Below are positions 43,992 through 52,239 of a DNA stretch of 64,000 nt, piece after piece. The stretch is taken from assembly GCF_000335475.2 (NCBI RefSeq), contig NZ_ANAH02000001.1, forward strand, positions 1 through 64,000, written 5' to 3'. The stretch comes from Cystobacter fuscus DSM 2262. GTDB lineage: Bacteria > Myxococcota > Myxococcia > Myxococcales > Myxococcaceae. The number at the start of each line of letters is the position of its first letter. The stretch's first letter is position 1. The translations under genes and the position numbers were made by a program. A model generated the notes under the pieces. It worked only from the letters and a program-made list of their open reading frames with translations, was not told where the DNA came from and searched no databases.

Positions 43992-44586
43992 GTCGATCCT
44001 TGTCCCAGGACACTTCCACCTCCGTGTCGAGCAGGTTCACCTGCCGCGCGCTGACCAGGGTCTGCGCGATGCGCGTGCTCTGGAAGACGCCCCGCACCGC
44101 GCCCTCGTAGTACTCGGCCGGCAGGGTACAGCCCTGGAAGAGCAGCCGGCCATGGTTCGGCCCCAACCAGGAGACCGAGCACTCGCCATGCCGGACGGCC
44201 GTCCGGAAGGCGGAGGGAAGTCCTTCGAGCAACCACCGCGGCTCCCCTCGAGCCAACAGCAACAGCACCTGCCCCGCGCTGGATTCCAGGTAGTACGGCA
44301 CCATCTCCCGTCCCAGGTGCCACAAGGCCGTGCGGAAGTCCCCGCGCCCCTCGCTCAGCACGCCCGCCGCGGCGTAGAGCAGCCGGATGAAGGAATCCAT
44401 GGGGTAGCTGAAGAAGGCCATGAACCGATCACCCCCGGCCGCCTCGATGCAGCGGCGCCAGGAGACCGGGTCACCCAGCGGGCGCACCTGCTCCAGCACG
44501 CCATTGAAGAAGAAACCCCGCAGGGTGTCCTCGGGACGAATCACCTCCAGCCGCCGCTCCAGTTCCTGCTGTGCGCCGTGCTCCAT
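43975..44586 (-). CDS. TIGR02265 / DUF2378 family protein
   Basis: The 203-aa product matches the TIGR02265 (DUF2378) family of paralogous proteins of about 200 aa known mainly from myxobacteria. Landmarks are RGFFFNGVLEQVRPLGDP, SYPMDSFIRLLYAAAGVL and the C-terminal strands HGRLLFQGCTLPAEYYEGA. These proteins look like heme/NO-binding or 4-vinyl-reductase-like sensory domains, but function is not established. It overlaps the downstream hydrolase gene by 17 bp, so both are probably made together. Confidence 0.82.
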   Translation of the reverse strand: MEHGAQQELERRLEVIRPEDTLRGFFFNGVLEQVRPLGDPVSWRRCIEAAGGDRFMAFFSYPMDSFIRLLYAAAGVLSEGRGDFRTALWHLGREMVPYYLESSAGQVLLLLARGEPRWLLEGLPSAFRTAVRHGECSVSWLGPNHGRLLFQGCTLPAEYYEGAVRGVFQSTRIAQTLVSARQVNLLDTEVEVSWDKDRHAAGG

Positions 44587-44697
44587 GTCGCTCGTTGGGT
44601 GACCAGGGAACCGCGAGACCTTCTTGTTCGGGGATGGACTCCACCTGAAGAGGACCCCTCACGTCCAGGGTCCTCATCCAGTTTACACTTCACTCCC

Positions 44698-45549
44698 ATG
44701 AGCCCACTGATTCCAGGTGACATCCTTGGGGGGACGTGGCGGGTAGTCCGGCCCGCCCTTGGCGACGAGCCCGGTGTGGAGTGCCAGGTGGAGCCCACCC
44801 AGGGAGGAGAAGCCGGCCGGCTCACCCTGTGGCGGACGCTCCGGGCCCCCTCCCACGCCGAGGTGGAGCACTTCACGCACGTACTGCGCGAGGCCCAACG
44901 CACCGGACACGCCGCCTTCGCCCCCGTGGTGGACACCGGGTACGACGAGGCCCGGGAGGGCCTGTGGCTCGTGCGCCCCTGGTGGAGCGGCGAGTCCCTG
45001 CCCTCCATGTTGAGGGGACTGCACGAGATAGGAGTCGATCTGCCCGACCTGCGCGCGCTCGCGCGGCAGTTGGCCGGAGCGATCACCGCCGCCCGGAGCG
45101 CGGGACTCGTGCATGGACGGCTGCGCTCCTCGCGGGTGCTCGTCGCCTCGGGGCCGACGGGCGCGCGGCTGAGCGTGCTCGACATGGGCCTGGAGCAGTT
45201 CCGGCGCACGCACGCCGCGGGCTGGCTCAAGCCCCCCGAGGCAGGCGCGGACTACCTCGCGCCCGAGTGGACGGAAGAGGGGCCCCTGCCCGCGTCCACG
45301 GATGTCTTCGCCTTCGGGCGCGTCCTGCACGACATGCTGAGCTCGCGCCGGGATGGGGCGTGGCGCGGACGCTGGGAGTCCTGGGTGGAGCGGGCCACGG
45401 CTCCGGCGCCCCACGAGCGCTTCGGCGACGTCGCCGCGGCCCTCGACGCCCTCCTGCCCATCCTCAACACCCTGCCCACCCCGGTGTCCCCACCGCCGGA
45501 CAACTACCAGCCCGAGCCGCCGGATCCGCTGGTACTCCCGCCCCGCTGA
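44698..45549 (+). CDS. Protein kinase-like protein (pseudokinase)
   Basis: The 283-aa product has the layout of a Ser/Thr protein kinase domain but not its catalysis. The first strands (PGDILGGTWRVVRPALGDEP) lack a proper Gly loop, and the lysine strand reads LTLWRTLRAP without the ATP-binding Lys. The HRDLKxxN loop is replaced by HGRLRSSRVLV, and DFG by LDMGLEQF. The activation segment end (DYLAPEW) and the following STDVFAFGRVLHDML match kinase subdomains VIII-IX. The C-terminus is a Pro-rich tail. Myxobacteria have many such kinases and pseudokinases; regulatory binding is the likely role. Confidence 0.82.
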   Translation: MSPLIPGDILGGTWRVVRPALGDEPGVECQVEPTQGGEAGRLTLWRTLRAPSHAEVEHFTHVLREAQRTGHAAFAPVVDTGYDEAREGLWLVRPWWSGESLPSMLRGLHEIGVDLPDLRALARQLAGAITAARSAGLVHGRLRSSRVLVASGPTGARLSVLDMGLEQFRRTHAAGWLKPPEAGADYLAPEWTEEGPLPASTDVFAFGRVLHDMLSSRRDGAWRGRWESWVERATAPAPHERFGDVAAALDALLPILNTLPTPVSPPPDNYQPEPPDPLVLPPR

Positions 45550-45559
45550 CGGGGGCGTC

Positions 45560-46879
45560 TCAGTACAGCTTGCGCAAGCGCGCGGCGAAGAAGCCGTCCC
45601 ACCCCTCGGGTCCCGGCAACGTGCGCAGGTACGCCTGGGTGAGCGGCAGCTTCACGCCCTCGCGCGGCACCGGGGGCTCCGCCGTCCACTCCGGGTGGCT
45701 GCGCAGGAACATCTCCACCTGATCCTGCCCCTCCTGGGGCTCGGGGGTGCACACCGCGTAGACGAGCAGGCCCCCGGGGGGCACCGCCTCCTGACAGTTC
45801 TCCAGGATGCGCCGCTGCAACACCGCCAGCCGCGCCATGTCCTCCGGCTTGCGCCGGTAGCGCAGCTCCGGGTGGCGCCGCAGCGTCCCCAGGCCCGAGC
45901 ACGGCGCGTCCACCACGAACGCGTGGAACTCGCCCCACGCCTCCGGCCAGGGCTCGGTCGCGTCGTGCACCTCGGCCCGCAGGCGCTCGGTGAGGCCCAG
46001 GCGCCGCGCCTCGGAGAGGATCTTCCGCATCTTGTTGGCGTGCAGATCCGTGGCCACCACCACGTGCGTCTCGGCCTGGTGGCACGCCTTGCCACCCGGC
46101 GCCGCGCACGCATCCAGCACGCGCGCCGTGTCGGGAATGTCGCCGTAGACGCCGACGAGCTGCGCCGCCTCGTCCTGCACCTGCCACAGGCCCTCGGCGT
46201 AGCCGTACACGTCCTCCACCCGGCCCACCGGAGGCAGGATGATGCCCACCGGGGACACCGGCGTGGGGCGCGCCTCCAGCCCCGTCTCGCGCAACTGCGC
46301 GAGCAGCGCGTCGCGCGTCACCTTCGCGCGGTTGGCGCGGATGACCACGGCGGGCGTCTGGTTGTTGGCGACGAGCATCGCCTCGGCGCGCTCCCGGCCG
46401 AACTGGCGCAGCCAGCGCTCCACCAGCCAGCGCGGGTGGCTCTCGCGCACCGACAGGAACTCGGCCAGGTCGTCCTCGGGGGGCAGGGGCTGCGCGGGGA
46501 GCGCCGCGAGCTTGCGCAGGATGGCGTTGGCGAAGCCCGCCGCGCGCGCGAGCCCCACGTCCTTGAGGGCCTGCACCGTCTCGGCCACCGCGGCGCGCGC
46601 CGGCACCCGCGTGTAGAAGAGCTGGTAGACGCCCACGCGCAACGCCGCGAGCACCTTGTCCTCCAGCGCGTCCAGCTTGCGGTCGGCGAAGCGGGTGATG
46701 GCGTAGTCCAGCGCGAGCTCGCGGCGCGTGGTGCCGTAGACGAGCTCGGTGATGAGCCCCGCGTCCCGGGGATCCGCCGGCGGCGACTCCGAGAGAAACG
46801 TGTCGAGCACCACGTTGAGGTAGGCATCCGTGGCGCGGACGCGGCTGAGGATCTGGATGCTGATGGCGCGTGCGTTCAT
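45560..46879 (-). CDS. rsmB: 16S rRNA m5C967 methyltransferase RsmB
   Basis: The 439-aa product carries the NusB-like RNA-binding region (residues 1-135, ARAISIQILSRV) and the SAM-dependent Fmu/NOL1 methyltransferase domain. The SAM motif is VLDACAAPGGKACHQ. The two conserved cysteines are in VDAPCSGLGTLRRHPEL and YAVCTPEPQEGQD. It should methylate C967 of 16S rRNA. It is the third gene of the operon fmt - dehydroquinase-like - rsmB (gaps 12 and 10 bp). Confidence 0.93.
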   Translation of the reverse strand: MNARAISIQILSRVRATDAYLNVVLDTFLSESPPADPRDAGLITELVYGTTRRELALDYAITRFADRKLDALEDKVLAALRVGVYQLFYTRVPARAAVAETVQALKDVGLARAAGFANAILRKLAALPAQPLPPEDDLAEFLSVRESHPRWLVERWLRQFGRERAEAMLVANNQTPAVVIRANRAKVTRDALLAQLRETGLEARPTPVSPVGIILPPVGRVEDVYGYAEGLWQVQDEAAQLVGVYGDIPDTARVLDACAAPGGKACHQAETHVVVATDLHANKMRKILSEARRLGLTERLRAEVHDATEPWPEAWGEFHAFVVDAPCSGLGTLRRHPELRYRRKPEDMARLAVLQRRILENCQEAVPPGGLLVYAVCTPEPQEGQDQVEMFLRSHPEWTAEPPVPREGVKLPLTQAYLRTLPGPEGWDGFFAARLRKLY

Positions 46880-46889
46880 GAAGTGTCCC

Positions 46890-47852
46890 TCACCCCTCCA
46901 ACCGGGTCATCCAATCCACCAGCTCCGTCTCGGACATGCGGGTCGCCGGGATGTTGGCGAGGGTGAGCCGCTGCAGGATGTCCTCGAGCAGCTCCCGGTG
47001 GCCCGTCTCCGCCGGGGCGCCGCCCTGGATGCGCGTCCACCACGAGCGCGCCCAGGTGGCCAGGTCCGCGGGAGACAGGCGTCCGGCGAGCCGATCGGCG
47101 ATCTTGCTCCGCACCAGCTCCCGGGAGAGCACGTCCTCCGAGGGCGCGGCCCGAGGGCTCTTGCGGCCCAGCGTCTTCACGGACGAAGGGGGCGGGGCCT
47201 CCTCCACCCCCTTGCGGCCCAGCGTCTTGCGGGGGCCCGGGGCAGGGGTCGTGACCGGAGCCTTCGCGCCCGTGCCCCGGCGGCCCAGCGTCTTCACGAG
47301 CCCCACGGGCGCCTCGGCCACCGCGTCCTCCCCCGCCTCCTCGTCCTCTGCCTCGACGTCCTCGTCGTCGACGTCTTCATCCTCGACGTCTTCGTCCTCG
47401 ACGTCCTCGTCGCCTTCGTCCTCCTCGGAGGACTCGCCGGTGAGGTCTCCGCTCGCGAAGCGCTCCAGGGCCTGGAGGTACGAGTCGAACCCCTCCCCCT
47501 CGAGCGTGGCGACGCAGGCCTCGGCCACCACGGACTCGCGCCCACCGAGCTCCTCCAGGTACACCTCGAGCGCGGGCAGCCCGATGGCCTCCAGCGCATC
47601 GCGCAGCGGGTAGGAGCCGAAGAGGCTCGAGGGGCTCACCACCACGCCCTCCACGCGCGAGCGCTCGGCGTGCAGGGTGTCGAGCAGGACGCCCTCGTGG
47701 TTGGACTGCACCACCGTCAGCTCCAGCCCCAGGGCCGAGGCCCGGGCCTTCAGGGCGGCGTCGAGGTCGGCGAACCGTCCGCCCTCGCGGCCCTCGCGCT
47801 CACCCAACAGGTTCAGGTTGGGCCCATGCAGCACCAACAGCCTCTTGCCCAT
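46890..47852 (-). CDS. Degenerate dehydroquinase-like protein with acidic tract and KTLGR motifs
   Basis: The 320-aa product starts like type II dehydroquinase (AroQ): KRLLVLHGPNLNLLGERE (residues 3-20), LTVVQSNHEGVLLDTLH (45-61) and RVEGVVVSPSSLFGSYPLRD (66-85). The catalytic Tyr (expected in REPxxYG) is replaced by GREGG, and the catalytic His region reads VYLEELGGRES, so it should not have DHQ-dehydratase activity. After residue 135 comes an acidic block (139-180, DEDVEDEDVEDEDVDDEDV), then three KTLGR motifs at 187, 209 and 226, and a helical C-terminal domain (240-320). The gene is between fmt and rsmB, so a link with translation or rRNA is suspected. Confidence 0.85.
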   Translation of the reverse strand: MGKRLLVLHGPNLNLLGEREGREGGRFADLDAALKARASALGLELTVVQSNHEGVLLDTLHAERSRVEGVVVSPSSLFGSYPLRDALEAIGLPALEVYLEELGGRESVVAEACVATLEGEGFDSYLQALERFASGDLTGESSEEDEGDEDVEDEDVEDEDVDDEDVEAEDEEAGEDAVAEAPVGLVKTLGRRGTGAKAPVTTPAPGPRKTLGRKGVEEAPPPSSVKTLGRKSPRAAPSEDVLSRELVRSKIADRLAGRLSPADLATWARSWWTRIQGGAPAETGHRELLEDILQRLTLANIPATRMSETELVDWMTRLEG

Positions 47853-47864
47853 GTCGTGTCTCTC

Positions 47865-48800
47865 CTACGTCTCGAAAGGCCGGCTGCCCGGCGCGAGCTT
47901 GCGGCCCGACAGGAAGTCCCCCACGGGCATCACCCGCTTGCCCTCGGGTTGCACCTCGAGCAGCACCAGCGAGCCCTGCGCGCACGCCACCTCCAGCCCC
48001 CGCGCGTCCGCGGACAGCACGGTGCCCGGCGCGCCCTGCCCCGTGCCCACCTTCGCCTTGTGGACCTTGAATAGCTTGCCCTCGAGGGTGGTGAAGGCGC
48101 CCGGCCAGGGGGTGAAGGCCCGCAGCCGCCGCTCCAGCTCCACCGCGGGCCGCGAGAAGTCGAGCTTGCCCTCCTCCTTGTGGATGATGGGCGCGAGCAC
48201 CATGCCCTCGGACGGCTGTGGCACCGGCGTCAGCTCGCCGCGCAGGTAGGCCGGGAGGTACTCGCGCAGGAGCGCTCCGCCCAGCGAGGACAGCTTGTCG
48301 TGCAGGGTGGCGCTCGTCTCGTCCGGGGCGATGGGCAGCCGCTTCTCGGCCAGCACCGGCCCGGTGTCCAGGCCCTCGTCCATCACCATCAACGCCACGC
48401 CCGTCTCCGTGTCCCCATGGGCGATGGCCCACTGGATGGGGGCGGCCCCGCGGAAGCGCGGCAGCAGCGAGGCGTGCACGTTGAGGCACCCGCGCCTGGG
48501 CGTCTCCAGCAAGTCCTTGGGGAGGATCTTCCCGTAGGCCGTCACCACGGCGACATCGGGTTTGAGCTCGCGCAGCACCTCGGAGAAGGGAGGGGTGCGC
48601 AGCTTCTGGGGCTGCAACACCGGCACGCCCCGCTCGAGCGCGTAGGCCTTCACCGGGGAGATGGCGAGCGCCTGGCCCCGGCCCTTGGGCTTGTCCGGCT
48701 GGGTGACGACGGCCACCACGTCCCCGATGTCGAAGAGGGCGGCCAGGGAAGGCACGGCGAAGTCGGGCGTGCCCATGAAGACGATGCGGGGACGGGTCAT
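47865..48800 (-). CDS. fmt: Methionyl-tRNA formyltransferase Fmt
   Basis: The 311-aa product has the signatures of Fmt: RIVFMGTPDFAVPSLAAL at the start, the formyl-donor region VHASLLPRFRGAAPIQWAI and MVMDEGLDTGPVLAEK, and the C-terminal OB domain (LEVACAQGSLVLLEVQPEGK). It formylates the initiator Met-tRNA using 10-formyl-THF. The ATG at 48800 matches the family start; no strong Shine-Dalgarno sequence is visible. The following two genes are the dehydroquinase-like gene and rsmB. No def gene is adjacent. Confidence 0.95.
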   Translation of the reverse strand: MTRPRIVFMGTPDFAVPSLAALFDIGDVVAVVTQPDKPKGRGQALAISPVKAYALERGVPVLQPQKLRTPPFSEVLRELKPDVAVVTAYGKILPKDLLETPRRGCLNVHASLLPRFRGAAPIQWAIAHGDTETGVALMVMDEGLDTGPVLAEKRLPIAPDETSATLHDKLSSLGGALLREYLPAYLRGELTPVPQPSEGMVLAPIIHKEEGKLDFSRPAVELERRLRAFTPWPGAFTTLEGKLFKVHKAKVGTGQGAPGTVLSADARGLEVACAQGSLVLLEVQPEGKRVMPVGDFLSGRKLAPGSRPFET

Positions 48801-48830
48801 GGAAGGGGTGTTGTGCTGCACCCGGGCGCT

Positions 48831-49433
48831 TCAGGCAACGGACTTCAGCGTGCCCGAGGTGGGACCTTCGATGGCCTGACGTTTGCGGGTGCGCATCGAG
48901 CCGAGGATGCGCAGCGCCGCCTGGGCATCCTGGGTGCTGGCCAGGGGCTCCAGGGCGTCGATGACCTCGGTGAGCAGGCGGGCCTCCTCGGCCTCGCGCT
49001 CGCGCAGCCGGTCCACGGTGTAGCTCAGGGACTCGAAGAACTCGCGCAGCTCGTCGCCGCTGCGCAGCGGACGCAGCCGCGGATAGCGGCCGGCGGCGAT
49101 GGACGCGAGGTAGAGGTTCATCACGTGCACGGGCCCCGCCACCCGGTGGGTGAGCACCAGCCCCACCAGGGACGTGAGGATCGCCATCACGATCGCGCCC
49201 ACCCCACCGAGCCACAGCAGGGTGTCGCTGCTCGCCAGCATCACCTCCGGCGAGCCGCCCTCCTCCACCACCGCGTTGCGAATCACCCGGGAGGCGAGCA
49301 CTCCGATGAGCAGCACCCCGAACGCGCCAATGGCGGCGAACCGAAACATGTAGCGGAACTGAAAGCCGGCATCGAGCAGGAGCGTCCGACGCAGGATGTG
49401 GGGGCGACCCGAGGGCGAGGAGTCAAGAGACAT
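48831..49433 (-). CDS. HAMP-domain membrane protein
   Basis: The 200-aa product has a short cytoplasmic lead, a first membrane segment (YMFRFAAIGAFGVLLIGVLA), a short loop and a second segment (WLGGVGAIVMAILTSLVGLV). A HAMP-like linker follows (THRVAGPVHVMNLYLASIAA, then GRYPRLRPLRSGDELREFFE). The C-terminus is a coiled-coil-like helix (VDRLREREAEEARLLTEVID) without any kinase or MCP output domain. A signalling adaptor or chemotaxis-receptor fragment are possible. It is 30 bp upstream of fmt and may be cotranscribed. Confidence 0.8.
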   Translation of the reverse strand: MSLDSSPSGRPHILRRTLLLDAGFQFRYMFRFAAIGAFGVLLIGVLASRVIRNAVVEEGGSPEVMLASSDTLLWLGGVGAIVMAILTSLVGLVLTHRVAGPVHVMNLYLASIAAGRYPRLRPLRSGDELREFFESLSYTVDRLREREAEEARLLTEVIDALEPLASTQDAQAALRILGSMRTRKRQAIEGPTSGTLKSVA

Positions 49434-49543
49434 GGCGGGGCAGCCTACCCCAATCTCCCCGGTCGGGCGGCGCCTTCCGCATGGCCGGGTTCCCCCCCCA
49501 AAGCCGGCCGGGGGTCCCCCCCCGGGCCCGGTGGACGTCCGGC

Positions 49544-50830
49544 TCAGGCCGCGCTGGGGGCCGGGGCCTGCTGGAGGCACTCGCGCATCACTTCCTCGGC
49601 CATCTCGACGGTGTAGTCGATCTGCTCGAGCGTGTGCGCCGAGCAGATGAAGTTGAGGTCGCGGCGCAGCAGGATGCCACGGCGCGCCATGCCCGCCTGG
49701 AAGGGCTGGGTGAGCTTCGCGTTCTCCATGGGGTTCTTGGAGAAGCGGAACAGGGGGATGGCGTCATAGCCCAGGATGCGCAGCGGCGAGCCCACGCGCT
49801 CGGCCCGGGCGTTGATGCCCGTGGCGAGCCGCCGGCCGAGGGTGGCCAGGTGCTCGGTGAAGCCCGGCTCGCGGCTCACCTTGAGCACGGCCTCGCACAC
49901 CGCCAGGGACAAGAGCTCGCCACCGAACGTGGTGGACACCTGCAGGTCCGACAGCTTGCTCAGGAACTTCTCCGGCCCCGCTACCGCCGACAGGGGCATG
50001 CCCGCGGCGATCGCCTTGGACAGACAGACGAAGTCGGCCTTCACGTCGAAGAACTGCTGGGCGCCGCCCGGCGCCAGCCGGAAGCCGGTGATGACCTCGT
50101 CCTGGATGAGCAGCACGCCGTGCGCCGTGCAGGTGGCGCGCAGCTTGTGCATGAACTCGCGGGTGAGGCAGCGGTTGAAGGGCACCGACAGGAGCACCGC
50201 CGCGAGCTGGCTGCCCGTCTGCTCGATGCGGGCGAGCAGCGCCGCCTCGTCCGGCTCCTCGAACAGCGGCATGCGCGTGGTGTACTGGGCGAGCACCGCG
50301 GGCACTCCCGGCGTGTCATACATGAAGTGGTCGTGCCAGCCGTTGTAGCCCACCGTGATGAGGTGCTCCTTGCCCGTGACGTAGCGCGCCAGGCGCACCG
50401 CCGCCGACGTGGCATCCGCCCCCGTCTTGAAGAAGCGCGCCATCTCCGCGCCGGGGATCATCTCCACCAGCGTCCGCGCGGCGCTCACCTCCCAGGCCGT
50501 GGGCAGCGAGTGCAGGAGCCCCTCGTCCAGGTGCCGGCGGATGGTGTCCACGACGGCCGGGTGGTTGTGGCCGAGCGAGTTCGCCCCGAGCCCGCAGATG
50601 AAGTCGATGTACTGCTGGCCGTCCACGTCCTCCACCAGCGCGCCCTGACCGCGGGCGAGGTAGACGGGGAAGGAGCCGGGGGCGAACATCTCCGGCTTCT
50701 TCATCATCGTCTGGGTGAGACCGGGCACCAGCCGCTTGGCCTCGGCCAGGAGGCGGTTGGAGTTGGTCAGGTCCATCTTGCCCACGATGGGCCGGGGCAG
50801 AGACGGATGCCTGTTCGCGTGTACGTCCAT
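49544..50830 (-). CDS. Class-III aminotransferase, MxcL-like
   Basis: The 428-aa PLP-dependent enzyme resembles glutamate-1-semialdehyde aminomutase. PLP contacts are the GAxA motif FFKTGADATSAAVRLAR, YNGWHDHF, the Asp in LLIQDEVITGFR (D244) and Lys272 in CLSKAIAAGMPLS. It is not HemL itself as judged by the divergent N-terminus. In Stigmatella, as I recall, a class-III aminotransferase (MxcL) converts the released myxochelin aldehyde to the amine. Here the enzyme follows a Fur-boxed exporter 49 bp downstream of its stop, which supports a siderophore role. The ATG at 50830 has GAGGAA upstream. The NRPS genes are not in the window. Confidence 0.85.
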   Translation of the reverse strand: MDVHANRHPSLPRPIVGKMDLTNSNRLLAEAKRLVPGLTQTMMKKPEMFAPGSFPVYLARGQGALVEDVDGQQYIDFICGLGANSLGHNHPAVVDTIRRHLDEGLLHSLPTAWEVSAARTLVEMIPGAEMARFFKTGADATSAAVRLARYVTGKEHLITVGYNGWHDHFMYDTPGVPAVLAQYTTRMPLFEEPDEAALLARIEQTGSQLAAVLLSVPFNRCLTREFMHKLRATCTAHGVLLIQDEVITGFRLAPGGAQQFFDVKADFVCLSKAIAAGMPLSAVAGPEKFLSKLSDLQVSTTFGGELLSLAVCEAVLKVSREPGFTEHLATLGRRLATGINARAERVGSPLRILGYDAIPLFRFSKNPMENAKLTQPFQAGMARRGILLRRDLNFICSAHTLEQIDYTVEMAEEVMRECLQQAPAPSAA

Positions 50831-50879
50831 GGGATTCCTCGTGTGAAGGGAAGTTGAAGGGAAACTGCGTTGGAAGAAC

Positions 50880-52103
50880 TCAGGCCGGCACCGCGCTCGG
50901 GGCGGTGACACGGCGGCCGAACACCCAGAGCGTGAGGAGCGCGCAGCCCGTCACCCCGGCGGCGATCCACCCCAGCCGGCCAAACCCCGCGAGCGCGCCA
51001 TCCGGCATCACCGTCAGCAAGAGGCCCCCCACCCACGCGCCGGCTCCCGAGGCGCCATCGCTCGCCGCCATGTTGACCGCCATGTAGCGGCCGCGCAGCG
51101 CGGGGGGCACCCGCGAGGCGACCAGCGCCAGGGTGGGAATGGCCCGCCCGGAGGTGAGCACCATGAACAGCACGAACACCGCCGCCACCCCGGGCAGCGG
51201 CGCCGCGCTCAGGTGCGTGAACAACAGGTGCGGCCCCACCGTGCCCACCAACAGTCCGCCCAGCACGCGGGCCGGGCCGAACCGGTCCGCCAGCCGGCCA
51301 ATCCACCGCGAGCTGAACAACGTGGCGGCCCCACCCGCCAGGTACACCCAGGACAGGTCGGACAGCTGGAGCCCGAGGTTGCCCACCATGTAGGGGCTCA
51401 AATAGGGAATCAGCAGGAAGCCGGAGAACACCACGCAGAAGGTCAACACCCACCCGAGCGCCAGGGCGGGCGACCACCCCGGCCCGGCCGTGGCCCCCCC
51501 CCGCGCCTCACGCCGCCCGGCCAGGTGCTGGTTGACCGCGGGCAGCACGAACAGCAGCGCGAGCCACAACCCGCCGCCGAGCGCGCAGATGACCCAGAAC
51601 GGCGAGCGCCAGCCCCACTGGCTCGCCAGCCACAGCCCCAGCGGCACGCCCGCCACCGCGCACAGGCCATACGCCGACATCACCGTGCCGATGGCCCGCC
51701 CCCGGCGCTCCGCCGGGATGACATCCCCGATGATGGCCTGCACCACCGCGCTCATCAGCCCCGCGCACGCCCCCGCCACCGTGCGCGCCCCGAGCAGCCC
51801 CAGGTGCGTGTCCGACAAGCCGCACAGCAGCGTGGACACGATGAACCCCGCGTACAGCCCGAGCAGCGTGCGCTTTCTATCGAACCGGTCCAACCACAGC
51901 CCCCCGAGCAGCCCCATCCCCGCCGACGCCAGCGTGTACGCCGACACCAGCACCCCGAACTGCGCGGCCGTGATGCCCAGGCGCCGCATGAACTCCGGCC
52001 CCAGCGGCATGACGATCATGAAGTCCAGCAGGTGGGTGAACTGCACGGCGGCCAGCAGCCAGAGCATCCGCTGCTCGGACCTCGGCGGGGTGGATACGGT
52101 CAC
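50880..52103 (-). CDS. MFS exporter, Fur-regulated
   Basis: The 407-aa product has twelve predicted membrane segments (LWLLAAVQFTHLLDFMIVM to VTGCALLTLWVF) and the MFS loop motif LGGLWLDRFDRKRTLL with the usual Asp-Arg-Lys pattern. The first segment type (FTHLLDFMIVMPLGP) is typical of drug or siderophore exporters of the DHA1 group. The GTG at 52103 has GGGAG 7 nt upstream; the frame above it runs into the Fur box and is not protein. Iron-responsive transcription with the downstream aminotransferase argues for siderophore export. Confidence 0.88.
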   Translation of the reverse strand: MTVSTPPRSEQRMLWLLAAVQFTHLLDFMIVMPLGPEFMRRLGITAAQFGVLVSAYTLASAGMGLLGGLWLDRFDRKRTLLGLYAGFIVSTLLCGLSDTHLGLLGARTVAGACAGLMSAVVQAIIGDVIPAERRGRAIGTVMSAYGLCAVAGVPLGLWLASQWGWRSPFWVICALGGGLWLALLFVLPAVNQHLAGRREARGGATAGPGWSPALALGWVLTFCVVFSGFLLIPYLSPYMVGNLGLQLSDLSWVYLAGGAATLFSSRWIGRLADRFGPARVLGGLLVGTVGPHLLFTHLSAAPLPGVAAVFVLFMVLTSGRAIPTLALVASRVPPALRGRYMAVNMAASDGASGAGAWVGGLLLTVMPDGALAGFGRLGWIAAGVTGCALLTLWVFGRRVTAPSAVPA

Positions 52104-52138
52104 GACAGGCTCCCAGGACTCGACGCCCTTCCAGCTCT

Positions 52139-52165
52139 GATAATGATAATGAAAATCAAAATCAT
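52139..52165 (-). promoter_or_regulatory. Fur box upstream of the siderophore-type operon
   Basis: On the plus strand the site reads GATAATGATAATG followed by AAAATCAAAATCAT. On the minus strand this is a run of GATTTT, CATTAT and CATTATC units, as in Fur sites made of repeated GATAAT/ATTATC hexamers (a 19-bp palindrome GATAATGATAATCATTATC is the standard). The site ends 36 bp before the GTG at 52103, and it is in a GC-rich genome where such an AT run stands out. Fur with Fe2+ would repress the exporter and aminotransferase genes. Confidence 0.88.
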
Positions 52166-52239
52166 GAAGCGGGCACACTTATAGACGACACGGGGGCGGC
52201 CGGCAAGTCCCCCGTGTGCGAGTGCGTATCCGTGCCTGG

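Noticed and set aside
47340-47425. Short tandem GAC/GTC-rich repeats resembling a microsatellite or CRISPR-like array
   Set aside because: They are simply the codons of the acidic Asp/Glu/Val tract in the dehydroquinase-like protein; there are no repeats with spacers.
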